Shown in pieces: positions 18,235-26,914 of a DNA stretch of 64,000 bases (its first letter is position 1; every line of letters begins with the position of its first letter). A program made the translations under genes and the position numbers. The DNA is from JAEKNW01 sp963677815 (lineage in GTDB: Bacteria > Cloacimonadota > Cloacimonadia > Cloacimonadales > JAFGVF01). The DNA is taken from contig OY782499.1 in assembly GCA_963677815.1 (NCBI GenBank), positions 2,046,001 to 2,110,000 on the forward strand, in the 5' to 3' direction. The notes under the pieces are model-generated. The model ran no database searches and had not been told where the DNA came from. It saw only the letters and a list, made by a program, of their open reading frames with translations.

Positions 18235-18978
18235 ATGCAAGTAATCGCAACAAGACCTAAATCATTAACTGATTTACAGTTTACATACTGTCCAGGCTGT
18301 CTTCATGGTGTAGCTCACAGATTGATAGCCGAAGCTATAGATGAATTAGAAATTCAAGATACAGCTACTGGTGTAGCCCCTGTTGGTTGCTCAGTCTTTG
18401 CTTATAAATTCTTTGATATGGATATGGCCGAAGCTGCTCATGGTAGAGCACCAGCTGTAGCAACAGGTATTAAAAGAGCAAGACCAGAAATGCAAGTTTT
18501 CACTTATCAAGGTGATGGTGACTTAGCTGCTATTGGTACTGCTGAAATTATCCACGCTGCAAACAGAGGTGAAAATATCTCAGTATTCTTCGTGAATAAT
18601 GCAATTTATGGTATGACTGGTGGACAAATGGCTCCAACAACTTTACCTGAAATGAAAACAACTACTTCTCCTTATGGAAGAAAAACTGATGATGTTGGTT
18701 TTCCAATCAAAGTATGTGAATTACTAAACACTTTAGAAGCTCCATACTATATCGAAAGAGTTTCTCTACTCTCACCAGCTGATATATTAAAAGCTAAAAA
18801 GGCTGTTAAGAAAGCTCTTCAATACAATAAAGAAGGTAAAGGTTTCACTATTGTTGAATTAATTTCTACCTGCCCTACAAACTGGGGTATGACTGCTGTT
18901 GATTCATTAAAATGGGCTAAAGAAAAGATGCTTCCATTCTTCCCAGTTGGTAAATTGAGAGATAGAGGGGAGGAATAA
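18235..18978 (+). CDS. 2-oxoacid:ferredoxin oxidoreductase beta subunit (TPP-binding)
   Basis: Beta subunit that binds thiamine pyrophosphate. CPGCLHGVAHR near residue 19 is the typical N-terminal motif. GDGDLAAIGTAEIIHAANRGEN is the TPP/Mg motif (GDG ... N), followed by NNAIYGMTGGQMAPTT, which is highly conserved in this family. At 247 aa it is of normal size for the VOR/KOR beta chain and lacks the extra C-terminal part found in pyruvate enzymes. It lies 8 nt after alpha and 2 nt before gamma, so the subunits are translated together. Confidence 0.92.
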   Translation: MQVIATRPKSLTDLQFTYCPGCLHGVAHRLIAEAIDELEIQDTATGVAPVGCSVFAYKFFDMDMAEAAHGRAPAVATGIKRARPEMQVFTYQGDGDLAAIGTAEIIHAANRGENISVFFVNNAIYGMTGGQMAPTTLPEMKTTTSPYGRKTDDVGFPIKVCELLNTLEAPYYIERVSLLSPADILKAKKAVKKALQYNKEGKGFTIVELISTCPTNWGMTAVDSLKWAKEKMLPFFPVGKLRDRGEE

Positions 18979-18980
18979 TC

Positions 18981-19517
18981 ATGAAATATGAAATTATTAG
19001 CTCAGGTTTTGGTGGCCAAGGTGCCCTAACTATTGGTAAATTCTTAGCAAAAGCTGGAATGAAAGAAGGTAAAAACGTTTCTTGGCTACCATCTTATGGA
19101 CCAGAAATGCGTGGTGGAACTGCTAACGTTTCAGCAGTTATATCTGACAAACCAGTTGCTTCACCTATCGTTTCATTCCCAAATGTATTAATAGCTCTTA
19201 ATCAACCATCTTTAGATAAATTTGCTGCTAGTGTAGTTCAAGGTGGATTCATTATAGCAAATGAAGACCTTTGTCCAAAAATACCAACATTTGAAGGTGT
19301 TAAAACAGCATCAGCTCCTTTATCTAAATTAGCTACTGAAATAGGTAGTGATAAAGTGCTTAATATGTTAGCAATTGGTATGGTAATCGGCCTAACCAAT
19401 ATTATCAAGTATGAAACCATTGAAGCAGATTTAACTGCCTTCTTAGAAAAGAAAAATCCTGAATTGTTAAAGATGAACCTTATTGCAATTAAGAAAGGAA
19501 TTGAGTTAGTAAAATAA
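18981..19517 (+). CDS. 2-oxoacid:ferredoxin oxidoreductase gamma subunit
   Basis: Gamma subunit of the same complex. GFGGQGALTIGKFLAKAG at the N-terminus and PSYGPEMRGGTANVSAVIS are the family signatures, and the 178-residue length is normal. It closes the D-A-B-C operon and is followed within 15 nt by a strong terminator. The second gamma gene at 35.3 kb has the same signatures but a distinct sequence, so the two operons are not recent copies. Confidence 0.92.
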   Translation: MKYEIISSGFGGQGALTIGKFLAKAGMKEGKNVSWLPSYGPEMRGGTANVSAVISDKPVASPIVSFPNVLIALNQPSLDKFAASVVQGGFIIANEDLCPKIPTFEGVKTASAPLSKLATEIGSDKVLNMLAIGMVIGLTNIIKYETIEADLTAFLEKKNPELLKMNLIAIKKGIELVK

Positions 19518-19530
19518 CTAAACCGATTAA

Positions 19531-19567
19531 AAGAGAGATTGAGTTTATCCCAGTCTCTCTTTTTTTA
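19531..19567 (+). terminator. Intrinsic terminator of the first oxidoreductase operon
   Basis: AAGAGAGA (19531-19538) pairs with TCTCTCTT (19554-19561) around a roughly 15-nt loop that can close further, and a run of seven or more T follows. Confidence 0.85.
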
Positions 19568-19680
19568 TTTATCATAGTTACTTACTAACATTATTTGTCT
19601 GAAATAAACGATTAAAATATTAAAGACTCTTGACAAATATGTAAGTCTAAAAAAAATAAAAATAAAACCACTGGAGAAAA

Positions 19681-20484
19681 ATGAAAAAGAGAGCGATAGG
19701 TATTTTTGATTCAGGTGTTGGTGGCCTCACAGTTTTTAAATCAATCAGAGAGCATTTCCCAAATGAAGATATTATTTATTTTGGAGATACTGCTAGAGTA
19801 CCTTATGGACCTAAGTCAAAACATACTGTAATTAATTATTCAATTCAAAACACTAGGTTTTTAATTCAACAAAATATTAAAATGCTGATCATTGCTTGTA
19901 ACACATCATCAGCAGTTGCTATTCCATATTTACAAAAGATGACAGATATTCCAGTCATTGGAGTTATCATTCCTGGGGCTGAAGAGGCGATATCTTTGTC
20001 TAAGACAGGGAAGATTGGTATTATTGGAACAGAAGGTACTATCAAGAGTCAAGCTTACGAAAAAGAATTATTATTATTGAATAAAGAATTAGAACTATAT
20101 TCTCGAGCATGTCCACTTTTTGTTTCACTTGTAGAAGAAGGTTGGCTAGATAAAACAGTTACTGATGAAATTATTAAAGACTACTTAGATTGTTTCAAAC
20201 AGAAGAACATAGATACTCTTATTTTAGGCTGTACACATTATCCAGTTTTAAAACCTGCTATTGATAAATATTTCCAAGGTGATATTAAACTAGTAGATAG
20301 CTCTCTTGCAATAATTAAGCATATTAAAAAATATATTTCAAACTCATCTAGTAATAAAGGGAAAGACATATTCTATGTTAGTGATAATGAAGATAAATTT
20401 GTCAAAATTGCTAATATGATTCTAGGAAAAAATGTTTCTAATCTTAAGAAAGTAAGCCTTGGTGAAAGCTGGTTTGTAGATTAA
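19681..20484 (+). CDS. murI: Glutamate racemase
   Basis: Makes D-glutamate for peptidoglycan. FDSGVGGLTV (with D10 and S11), GDTARVPYG, ACNTSSA with C73 and GCTHYP with C184 give the two catalytic cysteines and the substrate pocket. At 267 aa it is standard length. The ATG follows TGGAGA. A TTGACA at 19630-19635 lies in the gap upstream, but I see no convincing -10 box at the right distance. The stop codon overlaps the next start by one base, so the next gene is coupled to it. Confidence 0.96.
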   Translation: MKKRAIGIFDSGVGGLTVFKSIREHFPNEDIIYFGDTARVPYGPKSKHTVINYSIQNTRFLIQQNIKMLIIACNTSSAVAIPYLQKMTDIPVIGVIIPGAEEAISLSKTGKIGIIGTEGTIKSQAYEKELLLLNKELELYSRACPLFVSLVEEGWLDKTVTDEIIKDYLDCFKQKNIDTLILGCTHYPVLKPAIDKYFQGDIKLVDSSLAIIKHIKKYISNSSSNKGKDIFYVSDNEDKFVKIANMILGKNVSNLKKVSLGESWFVD

Positions 20485-21542
20485 TGCCTATGCAAAATAT
20501 TTATAGATATATTATTGAAGATTTATTAAAGATAAACCAAGAGCAAATCATAGTTCTCTCTGGATTAATAGATTCAAATGAGCCATCTTCAAGTTCTGAT
20601 TTAAATCATATAGAAGAATTAGCTCAAGAAATTAGAATAAAGGGTGCATTTCCTTCTTTAGACTTGTCTATAAAAACACTAAAATTAAAGATGCTAGAGA
20701 AAACTCCTGAAGATAAGTATTTTGTACCTACTGAATTTTATTTAAAATGGGTTGATTTGATTGATGTAATAATAGATCTGACCTTTCCTGAAAATAGAAA
20801 TATTTTTACAGACAACATATTCACGAATCAAAAAAAAGAACTAATAAACAAATCCCTACAAACAATTTATAAGAACATGCTAATAGCAGAAAAGATTGTT
20901 CTTTTACCAAATTTCCCTAAGCAATCCATTGCTGATTATTATGGTATAGAGTTAAATGTTTTAAAAGACTTCTATCAGAATACTTTCGAAGCTCTAGATA
21001 CAAAAATGAATAACAAGGGAAATAATATTTTAGATAAATTAGTACCTGGCGTAAATTATAACTTGATAAACACCTCAACTAGTGAATCAAGTCTAAAAAT
21101 AACTTTAGCAGATCAACAAAGTTATTTTATATCTAATAAGATAAACAATTTCTATACAGTTTTACCCTTTGGTTATGTTGCTTGTACTATTGAAAAAAGT
21201 TCTTTAGATGGTAAATTCTTTGCTGATAAGTTATATTATAAAAACCACTCTATTAGCAAAGTAGAGATTACCTTTAGTTATGGTAATATTCTATCTATAA
21301 AATTCAATGAAAGTAATTCTATTTCTGATATTATTGAAGTAGGAATGATTAATAGTAAAGAACGAGTAGAGTTATTTATTGGTGTAAACAATGGAGTTAC
21401 TGACCATTGTAATTATAATTATTATGACCGTTGTATAGACGGTAATTTCAGTCTAGTTCTCTATGACGAAATGAACAATACTATTGAAGTATCTTGTAAA
21501 TCAATAGAACTTGCTAATGAAAATAAGAAAAATTTATTATAA
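20484..21542 (+). CDS. M29 aminopeptidase-like protein, probably without the metal site
   Basis: A 352-residue soluble protein. Its order of motifs follows the thermophilic (M29) aminopeptidases: EELAQEIRIKGAFPSLD near the N-terminus, LPNFPKQSIADYYGIEL in the middle, then LPFGYVACTIEKSSLDGKF where M29 enzymes have LPDGEVFTAP, and RVELFIGVNNG where they have the GxGTN segment. The histidines and aspartate that bind cobalt or zinc at the end of M29 enzymes are not seen; the region reads DRCIDGNFSLVLYD. So it may be a non-catalytic relative. It lies between murI and pyrG with overlapping or near-touching ends. The assignment is by eye and uncertain. Confidence 0.5.
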   Translation: MPMQNIYRYIIEDLLKINQEQIIVLSGLIDSNEPSSSSDLNHIEELAQEIRIKGAFPSLDLSIKTLKLKMLEKTPEDKYFVPTEFYLKWVDLIDVIIDLTFPENRNIFTDNIFTNQKKELINKSLQTIYKNMLIAEKIVLLPNFPKQSIADYYGIELNVLKDFYQNTFEALDTKMNNKGNNILDKLVPGVNYNLINTSTSESSLKITLADQQSYFISNKINNFYTVLPFGYVACTIEKSSLDGKFFADKLYYKNHSISKVEITFSYGNILSIKFNESNSISDIIEVGMINSKERVELFIGVNNGVTDHCNYNYYDRCIDGNFSLVLYDEMNNTIEVSCKSIELANENKKNLL

Positions 21543-21554
21543 AAGGTGAAAAAA

Positions 21555-23156
21555 ATGGCAAAGCATATTTTTGTTATGGGTGGGGTGTTATCATCCCTTG
21601 GGAAAGGAATTGCTGCTGCATCAATCGGACTTCTCTTAAAGAAAATGGGGTATAATGTTGGACTCCAAAAAATGGACCCTTATTTGAATGTAGACCCTGG
21701 TACTATGAGCCCTTATCAACATGGTGAAGTTTTTGTTACTGATGATGGAGCAGAAACTGATCTAGATTTAGGACATTATGAGAGATTTATTGATGTCTCA
21801 CTATCTAAATTATCTAGCGTGTCTTCAGGTCAAATATATGAATCCGTAATCAAAAAAGAGAGAAGAGGTGATTATTTAGGAAAGACTGTACAAGTTATTC
21901 CACATGTAACAAATGAAATCATTTCTAAAGTAAAGCAAATAGGGGAGATGTATGATGTTGTGATCACTGAGATAGGTGGAACTGTTGGTGATATCGAATC
22001 TTTACCTTTTTTAGAAGCAATTCGACAGTTTAGAATGGAAGTAGGTGCTGAAAACTCTTTGTTTGTTTTGCTAACTTATGTACCATTTATTAAATCAGCT
22101 GGTGAATTAAAGACTAAACCTACCCAGCATAGTACTATCAAGCTTAGAGAAATTGGTATTCAACCCGACATACTCTTATGCAGATCAGAGAAACCTTTCT
22201 CCCAAGATATTATTAGCAAAATCTCACTTTTTACAAATGTTCCACTAAAATCTGTAGTTAATGCAATTGATGTTAAATCTGTATTCAGTGTACCAAGAAA
22301 TTACTTTGTAGAAGGTTTGCATGAAACTATATGTAATCAATTACGCTTAGAAACAAAAGATATTGATTTCACTGAATTAGATAATTATTTAAAGAAAATA
22401 CAAAATCTTAGTTCAGAAGTTAATATTGCAGTTTGTGGTAAATATGTTCAACATCAAGATGCCTATAAGTCAGTTGAACAAGCTATTATTCATGCAGGGA
22501 TTGCTAATGGGATTAAAACAAATATAGAATGGATAGATTCAGAAATATCTTTTGATTCAGATTTGCAAAAAGAAAAGTTTAGCAAGATAGATGGAATCTT
22601 GATACCTGGTGGTTTTGGATTACGAGGAATTGAAGGAAAGGTAAACATAGTTAAATTTGCAAGAGAAAACAATATACCTTTCTTTGGAATATGTTTAGGT
22701 ATGCAAGTTGCAGTAATAGAATTTGCTAGAAATGTTTGTAATATCAAAGATGCCTTTTCTTCAGAATTTGATACATCATGCGAGAATCCAGTTATTCATT
22801 TAATGGATGATCAAACTTATATTGATAAAATGGGAGGAACTATGAGATTAGGGGCTTTCCCATGCCAAGTTGAAGAGGGTAGTCTTGCTTGCGAAGCTTA
22901 TCAAACAAAGGAAATCACTGAAAGACATAGACATCGTTATGAATTTAATAATGAATATCGTCAAGTGATGCAAGATAATGGATTGTTAATCTCTGGTACA
23001 TCTCCAGATGGTTTATTGGTTGAAATTGTTGAATATCCTAAAAATGATTTCTTTGTTGCAGTTCAGTTCCATCCTGAATTTTTATCAAGACCACTTAGAC
23101 CTCATCCTATCTTCAATAAATTTGTCCAAGCTGCTAGTATCAAAAGTAAGAAGTAA
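21555..23156 (+). CDS. pyrG: CTP synthase
   Basis: Converts UTP to CTP using glutamine. The N-terminal synthetase domain starts HIFVMGGVLSSLGKGIAAASIG with the P-loop, followed by KMDPYLNVDPGTMSPYQHGEV. The C-terminal class I glutaminase has GICLGMQ with catalytic C380 and QFHPEF with the His/Glu pair. The frame is open to a GTG at 21546, but AGGTGA there is the ribosome site for ATG 21555 (533 aa). Length is normal. It is the last gene before a terminator and a run of convergent minus-strand genes. Confidence 0.97.
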   Translation: MAKHIFVMGGVLSSLGKGIAAASIGLLLKKMGYNVGLQKMDPYLNVDPGTMSPYQHGEVFVTDDGAETDLDLGHYERFIDVSLSKLSSVSSGQIYESVIKKERRGDYLGKTVQVIPHVTNEIISKVKQIGEMYDVVITEIGGTVGDIESLPFLEAIRQFRMEVGAENSLFVLLTYVPFIKSAGELKTKPTQHSTIKLREIGIQPDILLCRSEKPFSQDIISKISLFTNVPLKSVVNAIDVKSVFSVPRNYFVEGLHETICNQLRLETKDIDFTELDNYLKKIQNLSSEVNIAVCGKYVQHQDAYKSVEQAIIHAGIANGIKTNIEWIDSEISFDSDLQKEKFSKIDGILIPGGFGLRGIEGKVNIVKFARENNIPFFGICLGMQVAVIEFARNVCNIKDAFSSEFDTSCENPVIHLMDDQTYIDKMGGTMRLGAFPCQVEEGSLACEAYQTKEITERHRHRYEFNNEYRQVMQDNGLLISGTSPDGLLVEIVEYPKNDFFVAVQFHPEFLSRPLRPHPIFNKFVQAASIKSKK

Positions 23157-23179
23157 ATTGTTATAGATTTATAAATAGA

Positions 23180-23206
23180 AGAGCTTAAGAAACCTTAAGC
23201 TCTTTT
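23180..23206. terminator. Bidirectional terminator between pyrG and rnr
   Basis: AGAGCTTAAG (23180-23189) pairs with CTTAAGCTCT (23194-23203) around AAAC, with TTTT following on the plus strand and a short T run on the minus strand. It serves convergent pyrG and rnr. Confidence 0.85.
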
Positions 23207-23219
23207 AATTCTATACTAG

Positions 23220-23276
23220 CTGATTGTTACTTACTCTAATAATTTCCAATGAAACTAAGAGATAGTAACAATCAAG
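23220..23276. repeat. 56-nt dispersed palindrome, copy B
   Basis: TGATTGTTAC (23221-23230) pairs with GTAACAATCA (23265-23274). Inside, CTCT pairs with AGAG after a small mismatch. The unit from 23220 to 23275 is 56 nt. It lies between convergent pyrG and rnr, 14 nt beyond a separate intrinsic terminator. Confidence 0.85.
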
Positions 23277-23286
23277 CAACCCTAAA

Positions 23287-25440
23287 TTAATCTAAAATGA
23301 TGTCAAAATATATATCATCAGTAACAGCTGATACTTTAATAGATACTATCTGAGCAAGTTTAAATTCTCTTTTCTTCTTCTTACCTCTAGCAATAAGTCT
23401 CTCTTCATCAACTACGTAATAGTCACCAGGAATATTACTAAGCTTTAATACTCCAGTAACAGGATACTTGCTAAGTGTGAGGAACATATTAGAAGAATTC
23501 ATTCCCGAAATTATTGCTTCATATTCCTTACCAATTCTTTCTTTCATAAAGTATTGAACCATCTTATTAAGAATCTCTCTATAAGCTTCATCACTTAACA
23601 CTTCTTGTTCAGTAGCAATCTCAGCCAGTTTAGTTAGGGTTTTAGAAGTGAATTTCCAGCCGTCATTTCCCAACATATTTTTAAGTTGAAGATGAATAAC
23701 TAAATCTGATAAACGTCTGATTGGAGATGTGAAATGAGTATAGTTCTGAATCGATAATCCAAAATGAAGATTATGCTGGGTTGTATATTGAGCTTTTTTC
23801 ATAGCACGTAAAATCATTTTATTAAAAACTTTCTCTTCTACTTTTCCTTCAAAAGATTTCAGAACAGTTTGAATTGAATGATTCAATGTACCATCAAATT
23901 TAATTCTATGTCCATAATAACTCAAGAGGTTTGAAACTTTTTCAATCTTCTCCTTATCTGGAAGTTCATGTACCCTATATATTGTAGCTGGAGTATTTTC
24001 TTTCAGATAAGTAGCAACATATTCATTGGCTAGCAACATAAAGTTTTCTATAAGTTTATGTGAAGCAGTTTCTTCACTTTCTTCAATTGATTCTAGATGA
24101 CCTTCTTCATCATATATATAATTTACATCTGGAAGCCTAAAATTAATATAACCATTCTTTTTTAGTTTAGCTGAGAACTTATTAGAAATTCTAAGGCAGT
24201 TAGTCAGCATTTCTTTTATATCATCATTTTGGTCTAAAATACCTTCTTCAAAGAACTTATCAACTTCTTCGTAATTCAATCTAGCATCAGAATTAATTAA
24301 TGATTCACAAGCATATTGATCTTGGATTTCATATCTATCATTTAGTTTTGTAACTACTGATAGGGTTAATTTCTCTTCATTTGGTCTTAAACTACAAATT
24401 TTATTTGATATTTGTTCCGGCAACATTGGAATGACCCTTTTAGGAAAATAGAAAGAGTTACCTCGCTTAGATGCTTCTTTAAATAAGAAAGATGATGGTT
24501 TAACATAATGACCTACATCAGCGATATGTACATATAAAGTATATCCTGAATCTTCTTTGACTAATGAAATGGCATCATCATAATCTTTAGCACTTATTGG
24601 GTCTATAGTTAAAGTCACAATATCTCTAAAATCTTTTCTTCTTTCTTTTTCCTTTAATGGAATAAAATCACTTAATTCACTAGCTTCTGCAATTACATTC
24701 TCAGGGAAATCAAGAGGTAGATTAAATTGCTTAATAACACCTAATACTTCAATTTCTGGGTCGTTAGCTTGACCTAAGATACTGAGAACTTTCCCAGTTG
24801 GTAGCTTTCCTTTACTTTTGTTACCCCAATTAGTAATTTCAATCTCTACTTTCATATTGTCAATATTTTGTTGAGGACTATCAAGCAATATTGAAGTATG
24901 AATTTTATGGTTATCGCAAATAAAGATATATGAAGAACCATACCTAGTAGCATTACCAATCATTATTTTGTTTGCTCTTTCAAGAACATTTTTAACTACG
25001 CCATAGAATTTTCCATTCTTCTGCTTAAAGGGTGCAATTTGTATCTTATCTCCATGATATGCATTTAGAAGGTCTTCGGAAGATAAAAAATAATCATTTT
25101 CCTCTGTTATAGCAAAACCAAAAGAATATCCTTTAGCTAAAGATGTTGCATCGAAAGTAGCATCAATCAGCTTAATATTCTTATCATCTCTAGTATTTTT
25201 ACTTACTCGACTAACTTTCTTCTTCTGCTGTGAAGAGTCAGGTTTAATCTTACCTGTAATATACTGACCTTCTTTGATTAAAAGATTATCTTTAATGAGT
25301 TTTCTAACTGTATCATTAAGATTCTTGAAATCATGTTTTTTAATTGATAGAATACTTGAAATTTCTTTAATCTTTAATTGGGCTCCAGGATATTGACTAA
25401 AAAGTGTAAGGACTTTTTCACCTATTTCTCTAATATACAT
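23287..25440 (-). CDS. rnr: Ribonuclease R (RNase II/R family 3'-5' exoribonuclease)
   Basis: Processive exoribonuclease for structured RNA. The order is an N-terminal winged-helix segment (1-75), cold-shock-like OB domains (about 85-225), the RNB catalytic domain with TIDPISAKDYDDAISL (the Mg-binding aspartates), HYVKPSSFLFKEASKRGNSFYFP, and FTSPIRRLSDLVIH. A C-terminal S1 domain follows from about 635. At 717 aa it is normal for bacterial RNase R. A lysine-rich patch KGKLPTGK and a KKKKREFK segment are typical. It is last in the yicC, membrane protein, rnr operon, one nucleotide after the preceding stop. Confidence 0.95.
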   Translation of the reverse strand: MYIREIGEKVLTLFSQYPGAQLKIKEISSILSIKKHDFKNLNDTVRKLIKDNLLIKEGQYITGKIKPDSSQQKKKVSRVSKNTRDDKNIKLIDATFDATSLAKGYSFGFAITEENDYFLSSEDLLNAYHGDKIQIAPFKQKNGKFYGVVKNVLERANKIMIGNATRYGSSYIFICDNHKIHTSILLDSPQQNIDNMKVEIEITNWGNKSKGKLPTGKVLSILGQANDPEIEVLGVIKQFNLPLDFPENVIAEASELSDFIPLKEKERRKDFRDIVTLTIDPISAKDYDDAISLVKEDSGYTLYVHIADVGHYVKPSSFLFKEASKRGNSFYFPKRVIPMLPEQISNKICSLRPNEEKLTLSVVTKLNDRYEIQDQYACESLINSDARLNYEEVDKFFEEGILDQNDDIKEMLTNCLRISNKFSAKLKKNGYINFRLPDVNYIYDEEGHLESIEESEETASHKLIENFMLLANEYVATYLKENTPATIYRVHELPDKEKIEKVSNLLSYYGHRIKFDGTLNHSIQTVLKSFEGKVEEKVFNKMILRAMKKAQYTTQHNLHFGLSIQNYTHFTSPIRRLSDLVIHLQLKNMLGNDGWKFTSKTLTKLAEIATEQEVLSDEAYREILNKMVQYFMKERIGKEYEAIISGMNSSNMFLTLSKYPVTGVLKLSNIPGDYYVVDEERLIARGKKKKREFKLAQIVSIKVSAVTDDIYFDIILD

Positions 25441-25441
25441 A

Positions 25442-25924
25442 CTAATATTTATTTCCTATTTTCTTTTCCAAAAAGTTAAGTAGCTCTGCTTTTTCAAGCT
25501 GGTCTTTAGAATATCGGATAGACATTCCTCGAAATGGATCTAGTCGTCGTGGAGTTTTAAAAGTACTTAACATAACTCCATGTTTATCAGAATAAAAACA
25601 GCCAAAATCTTTATATGGCCTCTGAACCTTCATAAAGATATATTTTGCAATAACCTTACTTTCATAAAAAGTGTATCTACTAGGAATGAAATAAGACCAA
25701 ATACTGATAAGAATTAATAGCATTCCTACCCAAAACCAAGTTATCGGAAGAAGTAAAGAATTTTGAATAAACCACCTTAATAACAATGATAGAAATACTA
25801 AAAATATAACCAGTAGGGCAGAGGTACGTGGTCTATCTACAAAAGGGAAAGAAACAAAATCGAAGTATACTTTCTCAGAGTTAGACTTTGGAATGTTATT
25901 CTTCTTAACACTTTTATTGGACAT
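25442..25924 (-). CDS. Small two-helix membrane protein of unknown function
   Basis: I do not recognise a named family. The 160-residue protein has a charged N-terminus, a hairpin of two membrane helices (about residues 37-56 and 60-79), then a soluble C-terminal half beginning SRYTFYESKVIAKYIFMKVQRPYKDF. Helix pair followed by a beta-rich YTFYESKV... segment resembles membrane-anchored PH-like (bacterial PH, YdbS/T type) proteins, but this is only a resemblance. It overlaps the end of yicC by 11 nt and ends one base before rnr, so it is translated as part of that operon. Confidence 0.75.
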   Translation of the reverse strand: MSNKSVKKNNIPKSNSEKVYFDFVSFPFVDRPRTSALLVIFLVFLSLLLRWFIQNSLLLPITWFWVGMLLILISIWSYFIPSRYTFYESKVIAKYIFMKVQRPYKDFGCFYSDKHGVMLSTFKTPRRLDPFRGMSIRYSKDQLEKAELLNFLEKKIGNKY

Positions 25925-26795
25925 TAAGTATCATCTCCTTACATTTATCAATTTCTTCTTTTATTCTCAAAATATATTCAAAGGTCTCTGGGATGCTAAA
26001 TTTAGAACCCAAAGTGTTAGCTTCCCTGTGCATTTCCTGTATTATGAAATTGAATGATTTACCAATTGAATTATTTTCTGATTTAAGCAATTTCTTACAT
26101 TTCTCTACATGATCTAAAAGTCTTACTACTTCTTCTGTAACATCATTTCTATCTACATAAAAAGCAGTTTCTACAACAACCCTTCTTAAAATATCATCAG
26201 TAATTTCAGCTTTAAGCATTTCTTTAATATTATCTACTATCTTGTTGTATATTTGGTCTTTATAAGAAGGTATTATTATTTTAATCTTATCAGTTGCTTC
26301 TTCAATTGTAGATAGGGAAGACTCGAAGAAGGATAACATATTTCTCCCCTCTTGAACTGCCATCCTTTGATGTTCCTCTAAGGCTTTAGTGATAGCTTCC
26401 TTTATATAAGATAGGAGCTCTTCATCATTGTCCTTTTGAGATTTCATTTCTAAAATCCCTTGGTAAAGAAGTAGTCTATCTAATGAAATATCTTCATTTG
26501 TTCCTAGAATTTCTTTAGCTTTCTGACTTGCTTGCCAAATAGCTTTTAACTTAGCTTCATTAAGGGATATTTCTGCTTCACCAAGCTCTGTAATGTTAAT
26601 TCTACATTCTATATTACCACGAACAATTGTTTCCTTAATCAATTTGCTAACAAATGATTCTAAATAAGAATATTCTCTAGCTGAATAAAATCTGAAATCA
26701 AAATATTTTGAGTTTAACGATTTGATTTCTACTTCAATATCATATTTTTCATTTACTAAATTATATTTACCATATCCTGTCATACTTTTAAACAT
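25914..26795 (-). CDS. yicC: YicC family endoribonuclease
   Basis: Member of the YicC/YloC stress-induced family, reported as an endoribonuclease acting on small RNA. MFKSMTGYGK at the start and EIKSLNSKYFDFRF are family hallmarks. The C-terminal half has EEVVRLLDHVEKCKKLL and GKSFNFIIQEMHREANTLGSK, which are near invariant. At 293 aa the length is normal. CGGAGA lies upstream of the ATG. It heads an operon with a membrane protein and RNase R, two RNA-degrading activities together. Its own upstream gap (119 bp) follows the PEP-synthase-like gene. Confidence 0.93.
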   Translation of the reverse strand: MFKSMTGYGKYNLVNEKYDIEVEIKSLNSKYFDFRFYSAREYSYLESFVSKLIKETIVRGNIECRINITELGEAEISLNEAKLKAIWQASQKAKEILGTNEDISLDRLLLYQGILEMKSQKDNDEELLSYIKEAITKALEEHQRMAVQEGRNMLSFFESSLSTIEEATDKIKIIIPSYKDQIYNKIVDNIKEMLKAEITDDILRRVVVETAFYVDRNDVTEEVVRLLDHVEKCKKLLKSENNSIGKSFNFIIQEMHREANTLGSKFSIPETFEYILRIKEEIDKCKEMILNVQ

Positions 26796-26914
26796 TATTT
26801 ATTTCTCCGTAAGAAAGTTTGTTATAAATGGATGCTAGTTATTAACATAGCTAAGTTTACATAATATACGTTATGCGACTAAAAGTATATTTAACAAATA
26901 CTTATCTCTCTTGA

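Noticed and set aside
23220..23275. Palindrome copies as plain transcription terminators
   Set aside because: Copies B, C and D each lie next to a separate canonical hairpin-plus-T terminator, and the palindromes are not followed by T runs.
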